Assembly: GCF_964656455.1 (NCBI RefSeq)
Contig: NW_027555008.1
Coordinates: 124,001-188,000 of the forward strand
Reading direction: 5' to 3'
Origin: Halichoerus grypus
Lineage: Eukaryota; Chordata; Mammalia; Carnivora; Phocidae
Length of the DNA stretch: 64,000 bases
In this document: positions 1 to 10,629 of the stretch, in pieces
Position numbering within the stretch: the stretch's first letter is position 1
Layout: every line of letters begins with the position of its first letter
Program-made: the position numbers and the translations under genes
The notes under the pieces: generated by a model
Database searches by the model: none
Told to the model about the DNA's origin: nothing
What the model saw: the letters and a program-made list of their open reading frames with translations, nothing else

Positions 1-302
1 ACAGTGTAGAGAAACTCTCCTTTAGCTACCTTCCACCTCTCTGCAAGAGAAAGCAGTTTACGTTATCCACAGGTGAGAACCTGGGGAACGAGTTCCATAC
101 ATAACACGGAGCTAGAAACAGGCCGTTGCAGACGGCCCCTCTCGAGCCAGCTCTAGTTTCATGGAACTAGCATTCCACGTGCACGGGTGTGTGGAGGTCT
201 CAAATGCAGGCACCTCCCTCGAAGGAACAACAGTGTAGAGAAACCGTGCTTTAGCTAGCGTCCACCTCTCTGACGGAGAAAACTGTGTACCTTGTACCAG
301 GG
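1..302 (+). repeat. Partial HOR at left edge: end of J plus monomer K
   Basis: Bases 1-72 are the 3' end of a family-b monomer (J) and 73-302 are a complete K monomer, the last unit of an HOR whose start lies outside the window. K here carries CACGTG near 160-165 where most K copies have CACTTG. The same variant recurs in the K monomers ending at 47799 and 59262, which links the three places. Confidence 0.9.
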
Positions 303-2597
303 GTGAGAGCCTGGGGAACGGGTTGCATTCATAACCCAGAGGGAGAAACAGGCCAGTGCAGAAGGCACCTCTCGAACCAGCTGTCGTTTCAAGAAACTAG
401 CATTCCTCTTGCACGGGTTTGGGGAGGTCTAAAATGCAGGCACCTCCCTCGAAGGAACGATAGTGTAGAGAAACCGTACTTTAGCTACCAACGAACTGTC
501 TGAAGGAGAATGCACTTTACGGTGTACCACGGGTGAGAGCCCGGGGAACGGGTTCCATACGTAGCACGGAGGGAGAAACAGGCCGGTGCAGAAAGCACCT
601 CTCGAACCACCTCCAGGTTCATGAAACTAGCATTCCTCTTGCCCGGGTGTGTGGAGCTTTAATATGCAGGCACCTCCCTCGAAGGAACGACAGTGTAGAG
701 AAACCGTCCTTTAGCTACGGTCCACCTCTCTGCAGGAGAAAGCAGTTTACGTTGTCCACGGGTGAGAAACTGCGGAACGAGTTGCATACATAACACGGAG
801 CGAGAAACAGGCCGTTGCAGACGGCCCCTCTCGAGCCAGCTCTAGTTTCATGGAACTAGCATTCCACTTGCACGGGTGTGTGCAGGTCTAAAATACAGGC
901 ACCTCCCTCGAAGGAAAAACAGTGTAGAGAAAACGTGCTTTAGCTACCGTCCAGCTCTGTGAAGGAGAAAGCAGTTTTCGGTGTATCAGGAGTGAGAGCC
1001 TGGGAAACGGGTTGCATTCATAACCCGGAGGGAGAAGCAGGCCGGTGCAGAAGGCACCTCTCGAACCAGCTGTCGTTTCAAGAAACTAGCGTTCCTCTTG
1101 CACGGGTGTGTGGAGCTTTAATATGCAGGCACCTCCCTCGAAGGAACAACAGTGTAGAGAAACCGTACTTTAGCTACTACGAACTCTCTGAAGCAGAATG
1201 CAGTTTACGGTGTACCATGGGTGAGAGCCCGGGGAACGGGTTCCATACATAGCACGGAGGGAGAAACAGGCCTGTGCAGAAAGCACCTCTCGAACCAGCT
1301 CCAGTTGCATGAAACTAGCATTCCTCTTGCCCGGCTGTGTGGAGCTTTAACATGCAGGCACCTCCCTCGAAGGAACGACAGTGTAGAGAAACTGTCCTTT
1401 AGCTACCTTCCACCTCTCTGCAAGAGAAAGCAGTTTACGTTATCCACGGGTGAGAACCTGGGGAACGAGTTCCATACATAACACGCAGCTAGAAACAGGC
1501 TGTTGCAGACGGCCCCTCTCGAGCCAGCTCTAGTTTCATGGAACTAGCATTCCACTTGCACGGGTGTGTGGAGGTCTAAAATGCAGGCACCTCCCTCGAA
1601 GGAACAACAGTGCAGAGAAACCGTGCTTTAGCTAGCGTCCACCTCTCTGAAGGAGGAAGCAGTTTACCGTGTACTCTGGGTGAGAGCCTGGGGAACGGGT
1701 TCCATACGTAAATCCGAGGAAGAGACAGGCCGGTGCAGAAGGTACTTCTCGAAAGAGCTCCAGTTTCATGAATGTAGCATTCCTCTTACACGGGTGTGTG
1801 GAGGTCTAATATCCAGGCACCTCCCTCGAGGGAACAACAGTGTGGAGAAAACGTGCTTTAGCTACCGTCCACCTCTCTGAAGGAGAAAACAGTTTACCTT
1901 GTACCAGGGGTGAGAGCCTGGGGAACGGGTTGCATTCATAACCCGAAGGGAGAAACAGGCCGGTGCAGAAGGCACCTCTCGAACCAGCTGTCGTTTCAAG
2001 AAACTAGCATTCCTCTTGCACGGGTGTGTGGAGCTTTACTATGCAGGCACCTCCCTCGAAGTAACGACAGTGTAGAGAAACCGTACTTTAGCTACTACGA
2101 ACTCTCTGAAGCAGAATGCAGTTTACGGTGTACCATGGGTGAGAGCCCGGGGAACGGGTTCCATACATAGCACGGAGGGAGAAACAGGCCTGTGCAGAAA
2201 GCACCTCTCGAACCAGCTCCAGTTGCATGAAACTAGCATTCCTCTTGCCCGGCTGTGTGGAGCTTTAACATGCAGGCACCTCCCTCGAAGGAACGACAGT
2301 GTAGAGAAACTGTCCTTTAGCTACCTTCCACCTCTCTGCAAGAGAAAGCAGTTTACGTTATCCACGGGTGAGAACCTGGGGAACGAGTTCCATACATAAC
2401 ACGGAGCTAGAAACAGGCTGTTGCAGACGGCCCCTCTCGAGCCAGCTCTAGTTTCATGGAACTAGCATTCCACTTGCACGGGTGTGTGGAGGTCTCAAAT
2501 GCAGGCACCTCCCTTGAAGGAACAACAGTGTAGAGAAACCGTGCTTTAGCTAGCGTCCACCTCTCTGACGGAGAAAACTGTGTACCTTGTACCAGGG
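303..2597 (+). repeat. 10-mer HOR (2,295 bp), copy 1
   Basis: Monomer starts are A 303, B 533, C/D hybrid 762, E 992, F 1221, G 1450, H 1680, I 1910, J 2139 and K 2368. Monomer D is missing. B carries a changed block (CACCTCCAGG near 608) shared with the 10-mers at 47800 and 59263. The C/D hybrid reads ACGTGCTTTAG, unlike the ACGTGATTTAG of the four 10-mers at 6040-15219, so there are at least two 10-mer lineages. Monomer I has three private changes, at 1946, 2039 and 2062. Confidence 0.93.
762..991 (+). repeat. C/D hybrid monomer, 10-mer junction
   Basis: The 5' part is C (GAAACTGCGG, GTGCAGGTC, AAATACAGG, GGAAAAACAGTGTAG). The 3' part is D (AACGTGCTTTAGC then CCAGCTCTGTG). C has GTAGAGAAAC and D has GTGGAGAAAA, and the hybrid reads GTAGAGAAAA, so the exchange lies within the six shared bases GAGAAA near 926-932. 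The same hybrid starts at 6499, 8794, 11089, 13384, 48259 and 59722, so all seven 10-mers descend from one event. Confidence 0.88.
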
Positions 2598-5122
2598 GTG
2601 AGAGCCTGGGGAACGGGTTGCATTCATAACCCAGAGGGAGAAACAGGCCAGTGCAGAAGGCACCTCTCGAACCAGCTGTCGTTTCAAGAAACTAGCATTC
2701 CTCTTGCACGGGTTTGGGGAGGTCTAAAATGCAGGCACCTCCCTCGAAGGAACGATAGTGTAGAGAAACCGTACTTTAGCTACCAACGAACTGTCTGAAG
2801 GAGAATGCACTTTACGGTGTACCACGGGTGATAGCCCGGGGAACGGGTTCCATACGTAGCACGGAGGGAGAAACAGGCCGGTGCAGAAAGCACCTCTCGA
2901 ACCAGCTCCAGTTTCATGAAACTAGCATTCCTCTTGCCCGGGTGTGTGGAGCTTTAATATGCAGGCACCTCCCTCGAAGGAACGACAGTGTAGAGAAACC
3001 GTCCTTTAGCTACGGTCCACCTCTCTGCAGGAGAAAGCAGTTTACGTTGTCCACGGGTGAGAAACTGCGGAACGAGTTGCATACATAACACGGAGCGAGA
3101 AACAGGCCGTTGCAGACGGCCCCTCTCGAGCCAGCTCTAGTTTCATGGAACTAGCATTCCACTTGCACGGGTGTGTGCAGGTCTAAAATACAGGCACCTC
3201 CCTCGAAGGAAAAACAGTGTAGAGAAACCGTGCTTTAGCTACCGTCCACCTCTCTGAAGGAGGAAGCAGTTTACCGTGTACTGTGGGTGAGGGCCTGGGG
3301 AGCGGGTTCCATATGTAAATCCGAGGGAGACACAGGCCGGTGCAGAAGGTACTTCTCGAACGAGCTCCAGTTTCACGAATGTAGCATTCCTCTTACACGG
3401 GTGTGTGGAGGTCTAATATCCAGGCACCTCCCTCGAAGGAACAACAGTGTGGAGAAAACGTGCTTTAGCTACCGTCCAGCTCTGTGAAGGAGAAAGCAGT
3501 TTACGGTGTACCAGGAGTGAGAGCCTGGGAAACGGGTTGCATTCATAACCCGGAGGGAGAAGCAGGCCGGTGCAAAAGGCACCTCTCGAACCAGCTGTAG
3601 TTTCAAGAAACTAGCATTCCTCTTGCACTGGTGCGTGGAGGTCCACAATGCAGGCACCTCCCTCGAAGGAACAACAGTGTAGAGAAACCGTACTTTAGCT
3701 CCTACGAACACTCTGAAGCAGAATGCACTTTACGGTGTACCATGGGTGAGAGCCCGGGGATCGGGTTCCATACATAGCACGAAGGGAGAAACAGGCCTCT
3801 GCAGAAAGAACCTCTCGAACCAGCTCCAGTTTCATGAAACTAGCATTCCTCTTGCACGGGTTTGTGGAGCATTAATATGCAGGCACCTCCCTCGAAGGAA
3901 CGACAGTGTAGAGAAACTGTCCTTTAGCTACCTTCCACCTCTCTGCAAGAGAAAGCTGTTTACGTTATCCACGGGTGAGAACCTGGGGAACGAGTTCCAT
4001 ACATAACACGCAGCTAGAAACAGGCTGTTGCAGACGGCCCCTCTCGAGCCAGCTCTATTTTCATGGAACTAGCATTCCACTTGCACGGGTGTGTGGAGGT
4101 CTAAAATGCAGGCACCTCCCTCGAAGGAACAACAGTGCAGAGAAACCGTGCTTTAGCTAGCGTCCACCTCTCTGAAGGAGGAAGCAGTTTACCGTGTACT
4201 GTGAGTGAGGGCCTGGGGACCGGGTTCCATATGTAAATCCGAGGGAGACACAGGCCGGTGCAGAAGGTACTTCTCGAACGAGCTCCAGTTTCACGAATGT
4301 AGCATGCCTCTTACACGGGTGTGTGGAGTTCTAATATCCAGGCACCTCCCTCGAAGGAACAACAGTGTGGAGAAAACGTGCTTTAGCTACCGTCCACCTC
4401 TCTGAAGGAGAAAACAGTTTACCTTGTACCAGGGGTGAGAGCCTGGGGAACGGGTTGCATTCATAACCCGGAGGGAGAAACAGGCCGGTGCAGAAGGCAC
4501 CTCTCGAACCAGCTGTCGTTTCAAGAAACTAGCATTCCTCTTGCACGGGTGTGTGGAGCTTTAATATGCAGGCACCTCCCTCGAAGGAACGACAGTGTAG
4601 AGAAACCGTACTTTAGCTACTATGAACTCTCTGAAGCTGATTGCAGTTTACGGTGTACCATGGGTGAGAGCCCGGGGAACGGGTTCCATACATAGCACGG
4701 AGGGAGAACCAGGCCTGTGCAGAAAGCACCTCTCGAACCAGCTCCAGTTGCATGAAACTAGCATTCCTCTTGCCCGGCTGTGTGGAGCTTTAACATGCAG
4801 GCACCTCCCTCGAAGGAACGACAGTGTAGAGAAACTCTCCTTTAGCTACCTTCCACCTCTCTGCAAGAGAAAGCAGTTTACGTTATCCACAGGTGAGAAC
4901 CTGGGGAACGAGTTCCATACATAAAACGGAGCTAGAAACAGGCTGTTGCAGACGGCCCCTCTCGAGCCAGCTCTAGTTTCATGGAACTAGCATTCCACTT
5001 GCACGGGTGTGTGGAGGTCTCAAATGCAGGCACCTCCCTCGAAAGAACAACAGTGTAGAGAAACCGTGCTTTAGCTAGCGTCCACCTCTCTGAAGGAGAA
5101 AACTGTGTACCTTGTACCAGGG
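2598..5122 (+). repeat. 11-mer HOR (2,525 bp) with D-like H
   Basis: Eleven monomers start at 2598, 2828, 3057, 3287, 3516, 3746, 3975, 4205, 4435, 4664 and 4893. B starts GTGATAGCC instead of GTGAGAGCC. E carries the GGAGGTCCACAATG allele with CTGGTGCGTGG before it. The E end reads TTAGCTCCTACGAACACTC. H at 4205 has D-type sequence. All these markers recur at +58,960 in the last HOR of the window. A private change sits at 4204 (a where the other copies have g). Confidence 0.93.
4205..4434 (+). repeat. D-like monomer in the H position
   Basis: H normally reads GAGGAAGAGACAGG and CGAAAGAGC. Here it reads GAGGGAGACACAGG, CGAACGAGC and TTTCACGAATG, which are D markers, yet its tail (GGAGAAAACAGTTTACC, TTGTACC) and neighbours are those of H. 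A D-to-H gene conversion is the simplest reading. The same state occurs at 46882, 58345 and 63165. Private markers of this class are GGGGACCGGG, GCATGCCTC and GGAGTTCTAATATCC. Confidence 0.82.
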
Positions 5123-6039
5123 GTGAGAGCCTGGGGAACGGGTTGCATTCATAACCCAGAGGGAGAAACAGGCCAGTGCAGAAGGCACCTCTCGAACCAG
5201 CTGTCGTTTCAAGAAACTAGCATTCCTCTTGCACGGGTTTGGGGAGGTCTAAAATGCAGGCCCCTCCCTCGAAGGAACGATAGTGTAGAGAAACCGTACT
5301 TTAGCTACCAACGAACTGTCTGAAGGAGAATGCACTTTACGGTGTACCACGGGTGAGAGCCCGGGGAACGGGTTCCATACGTAGCACGGAGGGAGAAACA
5401 GGCCGGTGCAGAAAGCACCTCTCGAACCAGCTCCAGTTTCATGAAACTAGCATTCCTCTTGCCCGGGTGTGTGGAGCTTTAATATGCAGGCACCTCCCTC
5501 GAAGGAACGACAGTGTAGAGAAACCGTACTTTAGCTACTACGAACTCTCTGAAGCAGAATGCAGTTTACGGTGTACCATGGGTGAGAGCCCGGGGAACGG
5601 GTTCCATACATAGCACGGAGGGAGAAACAGGCCTGTGCAGAAAGCACCTCTCGAACCAGCTCCAGTTGCATGAAACTAGCATTCCTCTTGCCCGGCTGTG
5701 TGGAGCTTTAACATGCAGGCACCTCCCTCGAAGGAACGACAGTGTAGAGAAACTCTCTTTGACCTACCTTCCACCTCTCTGCAAGAGAAAGCAGTTTACG
5801 TTATCCACAGGTGAGAACCTGGGGAACGAGTTCCATACATAACACGGAGCTAGAAACAGGCCGTTGCAGACGACCCTCTCGAGCCAGCTCTAGTTTCATG
5901 GAACTAGCATTCCACTTGCACGGGTGTGTGGAGGTCTCAAATGCAGGCATCTCCCTCGAAGGAACAACAGTGTAGAGAAACCGTGCTTTAGCTAGCGTCC
6001 ACCTCTCTGACGGAGAAAACTGTGTACCTTGTACCAGGG
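5123..6039 (+). repeat. 4-mer HOR (917 bp), unique in window
   Basis: Only four monomers lie between successive A units: A 5123, a B/I hybrid 5353, J 5582 and K 5811. Relative to the 11-mer, seven monomer lengths are missing. K is 1 bp short: GACGACCCTC near 5869-5878 where the other copies read GACGGCCCCTC. J contains a cluster of changes near 5757-5765 (CTCTTTGACCTACC for the usual CTCCTTTAGCTACC). This is the only 4-mer seen. Confidence 0.92.
5353..5581 (+). repeat. B/I hybrid monomer, 4-mer junction
   Basis: The 5' part is B (CATACGTAGC, GCCCGGGTGTG near 5461) and the 3' part is I (CCGTACTTTAGCTACTACGAACTC from 5525). The exchange lies between about 5463 and 5527. Unlike the other junctions it joins two different families (b with a), so pairing was out of tetramer register. 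Confidence 0.85.
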
Positions 6040-8334
6040 GTGAGAGCCTGGGGAACGGGTTGCATTCATAACCCAGAGGGAGAAACAGGCCAGTGCAGAA
6101 GGCACCTCTCGAACCAGCTGTCGTTTCAAGAAACTAGCATTCCTCTTGCACGGGTTTGGGGAGGTCTAAAATGCAGGCACCTCCCTCGAAGGAACGATAG
6201 TGTAGAGAAACCGTACTTTAGCTACCAACGAACTGTCTGAAGGAGAATGCACTTTACGGTGTACCACGGGTGAGAGCCCGGGGAACGGGTTCCATACGTA
6301 GCACGGAGGGAGAAACAGGCCGGTGCAGAAAGCACCTCTCGAACCAGCTCCAGTTTCATGAAACTAGCATTCCTCTTGCCCGGGTGTGTGGAGCTTTAAT
6401 ATGCAGGCACCTCCCTCGAAGGAACGACAGTGTAGAGAAACCGTCCTTTAGCTACGGTCCACCTCTCTGCAGGAGAAAGCAGTTTACGTTGTCCACGGGT
6501 GAGAAACTGCGGAACGAGTTGCATACATAACACGGAGCGAGAAACAGGCCGTTGCAGACGGCCCCTCTCGAGCCAGCTCTAGTTTCATGGAACTAGCATT
6601 CCACTTGCACGGGTGTGTGGAGGTCTAAAATGCAGGCACCTCCCTCGAAGGAAAAACAGTGTAGAGAAAACGTGATTTAGCTACCGTCCAGCTCTGTGAA
6701 GGAGAAAGCAGTTTTCGGTGTATCAGGAGTGAGAGCCTGGGAAACGGGTTGCATTCATAACCCGGAGGGAGAAGCAGGCCGGTGCAGAAGGCACCTCTCG
6801 AACCAGCTGTCGTTTCAAGAAACTAGCGTTCCTCTTGCACGGGTGTGTGGAGCTTTAATATGCAGGCACCTCCCTCGAAGGAACAACAGTGTAGAGAAAC
6901 CGTACTTTAGCTACTACGAACTCTCTGAAGCAGAATGCAGTTTACGGTGTACCATGGGTGAGAGCCCGGGGAACGGGTTCCATACATAGCACGGAGGGAG
7001 AAACAGGCCTGTGCAGAAAGCACCTCTCGAACCAGCTCCAGTTGCATGAAACTAGCATTCCTCTTGCCCGGCTGTGTGGAGCTTTAACATGCAGGCACCT
7101 CCCTCGAAGGAACGACAGTGTAGAGAAACTGTCCTTTAGCTACCTTCCACCTCTCTGCAAGAGAAAGCAGTTTACGTTATCCACGGGTGAGAACCTGGGG
7201 AACGAGTTCCATACATAACACGCAGCTAGAAACAGGCTGTTGCAGACGGCCCCTCTCGAGCCAGCTCTAGTTTCATGGAACTAGCATTCCACTTGCACGG
7301 GTGTGTGGAGGTCTAAAATGCAGGCACCTCCCTCGAAGGAACAACAGTGCAGAGAAACCGTGCTTTAGCTAGCGTCCACCTCTCTGAAGGAGGAAGCAGT
7401 TTACCGTGTACTCTGGGTGAGAGCCTGGGGAACGGGTTCCATACGTAAATCCGAGGAAGAGACAGGCCGGTGCAGAAGGTACTTCTCGAAAGAGCTCCAG
7501 TTTCATGAATGTAGCATTCCTCTTACACGGGTGTGTGGAGGTCTAATATCCAGGCACCTCCCTCGAAGGAACAACAGTGTGGAGAAAACGTGCTTTAGCT
7601 ACCGTCCACCTCTCTGAAGGAGAAAACAGTTTACCTTGTACCAGGGGTGAGAGCCTGGGGAACGGGTTGCATTCATAACCCGGAGGGAGAAACAGGCCGG
7701 TGCAGAAGGCACCTCTCGAACCAGCTGTCGTTTCAAGAAACTAGCATTCCTCTTGCACGGGTGTGTGGAGCTTTAATATGCAGGCACCTCCCTCGAAGGA
7801 ACGACAGTGTAGAGAAACCGTACTTTAGCTACTCCGAACTCTCTGAAGCAGAATGCAGTTTACGGTGTACCATGGGTGAGAGCCCGGGGAACGGGTTCCA
7901 TACATAGCACGGAGGGAGAAACAGGCCTGTGCAGAAAGCACCTCTCGAACCAGCTCCAGTTGCATGAAACTAGCATTCCTCTTGCCCGGCTGTGTGGAGC
8001 TTTAACATGCAGGCACCTCCCTCGAAGGAACGACAGTGTAGAGAAACTGTCCTTTAGCTACCTTCCACCTCTCTGCAAGAGAAAGCAGTTTACGTTATCC
8101 ACGGGTGAGAACCTGGGGAACGAGTTCCATACATAACACGGAGCTAGAAACAGGCTGTTGCAGACGGCCCCTCTCGAGCCAGCTCTAGTTTCATGGAACT
8201 AGCATTCCACTTGCACGGGTGTGTGGAGGTCTCAAATGCAGGCACCTCCCTCGAAGGAACAACAGTGTAGAGAAACCGTGCTTTAGCTAGCGTCCACCTC
8301 TCTGACGGAGAAAACTGTGTACCTTGTACCAGGG
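6040..8334 (+). repeat. 10-mer HOR, copy 2
   Basis: Monomers start at 6040, 6270, 6499 (C/D hybrid), 6729, 6958, 7187, 7417, 7647, 7876 and 8105. The hybrid monomer has g at 6620 and g at 6632 where other C monomers have c and a. This G/K-like patch is shared only with the next 10-mer. Its F (6958) is of J type throughout. Confidence 0.93.
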
Positions 8335-10629
8335 GTGAGAGCCTGGGGAACGGGTTGCATTCATAACCCAGAGGGAGAAACAGGCCAGTGCAGAAGGCAC
8401 CTCTCGAACCAGCTGTCGTTTCAAGAAACTAGCATTCCTCTTGCACGGGTTTGGGGAGGTCTAAAATGCAGGCACCTCCCTCGAAGGAACGATAGTGTAG
8501 AGAAACCGTACTTTAGCTACCAACGAACTGTCTGAAGGAGAATGCACTTTACGGTGTACCACGGGTGAGAGCCCGGGGAACGGGTTCCATACGTAGCACG
8601 GAGGGAGAAACAGGCCGGTGCAGAAAGCACCTCTCGAACCAGCTCCAGTTTCATGAAACTAGCATTCCTCTTGCCCGGGTGTGTGGACCTTTAATATGCA
8701 GGCACCTCCCTCGAAGGAACGACAGTGTAGAGAAACCGTCCTTTAGCTACGGTCCACCTCTCTGCAGGAGAAAGCAGTTTACGTTGTCCACGGGTGAGAA
8801 ACTGCGGAACGAGTTGCATACATAACACGGAGCGAGAAACAGGCCGTTGCAGACGGCCCCTCTCGAGCCAGCTCTAGTTTCATGGAACTAGCATTCCACT
8901 TGCACGGGTGTGTGGAGGTCTAAAATGCAGGCACCTCCCTCGAAGGAAAAACAGTGTAGAGAAAACGTGATTTAGCTACCGTCCAGCTCTGTGAAGGAGA
9001 AAGCAGTTTTCGGTGTATCAGGAGTGAGAGCCTGGGAAACGGGTTGCATTCATAACCCGGAGGGAGAAGCAGGCCGGTGCAGAAGGCACCTCTCGAACCA
9101 GCTGTCGTTTCAAGAAACTAGCGTTCCTCTTGCACGGGTGTGTGGAGCTTTAATATGCAGGCACCTCCCTCGAAGGAACAACAGTGTAGAGAAACCGTAC
9201 TTTAGCTACTACGAACTCTCTGAAGCAGAATGCAGTTTACGGTGTACCATGGGTGAGAGCCCGGGGAACGGGTTCCATACATAGCACGGAGGGAGAAACA
9301 GGCCTGTGCAGAAAGCACCTCTCGAACCAGCTCCAGTTGCATGAAACTAGCATTCCTCTTGCCCGGCTGTGTGGAGCTTTAACATGCAGGCACCTCCCTC
9401 GAAGGAACGACAGTGTAGAGAAACTGTCCTTTAGCTACCTTCCACCTCTCTGCAAGAGAAAGCAGTTTACGTTATCCACGGGTGAGAACCTGGGGAACGA
9501 GTTCCATACATAACACGCAGCTAGAAACAGGCTGTTGCAGACGGCCCCTCTCGAGCCAGCTCTAGTTTCATGGAACTAGCATTCCACTTGCACGGGTGTG
9601 TGGAGGTCTAAAATGCAGGCACCTCCCTCGAAGGAACAACAGTGCAGAGAAACCGTGCTTTAGCTAGCGTCCACCTCTCTGAAGGAGGAAGCAGTTTACC
9701 GTGTACTCTGGGTGAGAGCCTGGGGAACGGGTTCCATACGTAAATCCGAGGAAGAGACAGGCCGGTGCAGAAGGTACTTCTCGAAAGAGCTCCAGTTCCA
9801 TGAATGTAGCATTCCTCTTACACGGGTGTGTGGAGGTCTAATATCCAGGCACCTCCCTCGAAGGAACAACAGTGTGGAGAAAACGTGCTTTAGCTACCGT
9901 CCACCTCTCTGAAGGAGAAAACAGTTTACCTTGTACCAGGGGTGAGAGCCTGGGGAACGGGTTGCATTCATAACCCGGAGGGAGAAACAGGCCGGTGCAG
10001 AAGGCACCTCTCGAACCAGCTGTCGTTTCAAGAAACTAGCATTCCTCTTGCACGGGTGTGTGGAGCTTTAATATGCAGGCACCTCCCTCGAAGGAACGAC
10101 AGTGTAGAGAAACCGTACTTTAGCTACTCCGAACTCTCTGAAGCAGAATGCAGTTTACGGTGTACCATGGGTGAGAGCCCGGGGAACGGGTTCCATACAT
10201 AGCACGGAGGGAGAAACAGGCCTGTGCAGAAAGCACCTCTCGAACCAGCTCCAGTTGCATGAAACTAGCATTCCTCTTGCCCGGCTGTGTGGAGCTTTAA
10301 CATGCAGGCACCTCCCTCGAAGGAACGACAGTGTAGAGAAACTGTCCTTTAGCTACCTTCCACCTCTCTGCAAGAGAAAGCAGTTTACGTTATCCACGGG
10401 TGAGAACCTGGGGAACGAGTTCCATACATAACACGGAGCTAGAAACAGGCTGTTGCAGACGGCCCCTCTCGAGCCAGCTCTAGTTTCATGGAACTAGCAT
10501 TCCACTTGCACGGGTGTGTGGAGGTCTCAAATGCAGGCACCTCCCTCGAAGGAACAACAGTGTAGAGAAACCGTGCTTTAGCTAGCGTCCACCTCTCTGA
10601 CGGAGAAAACTGTGTACCTTGTACCAGGG
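8335..10629 (+). repeat. 10-mer HOR, copy 3
   Basis: This copy has the same ten-monomer order as the HOR at 6040 and shares its two-base patch in the C/D hybrid (8794-9023). Private changes include GTGGACCTTT in B near 8686 and a CAGTTCCATG variant in H near 9792-9801. The latter also appears in H of the HORs at 42762 and 54225. Confidence 0.93.

Noticed and set aside
160..165. CACGTG E-box in monomer K
   Set aside because: It is one base change (T to G) found in only three K monomers that are copies of each other, so it is a lineage marker and not a conserved site.
3469..3711. Minus-strand open frames of 62-80 codons near the D/E boundary
   Set aside because: They depend on the E allele GGAGGTCCACAATG removing a stop and have no independent support.
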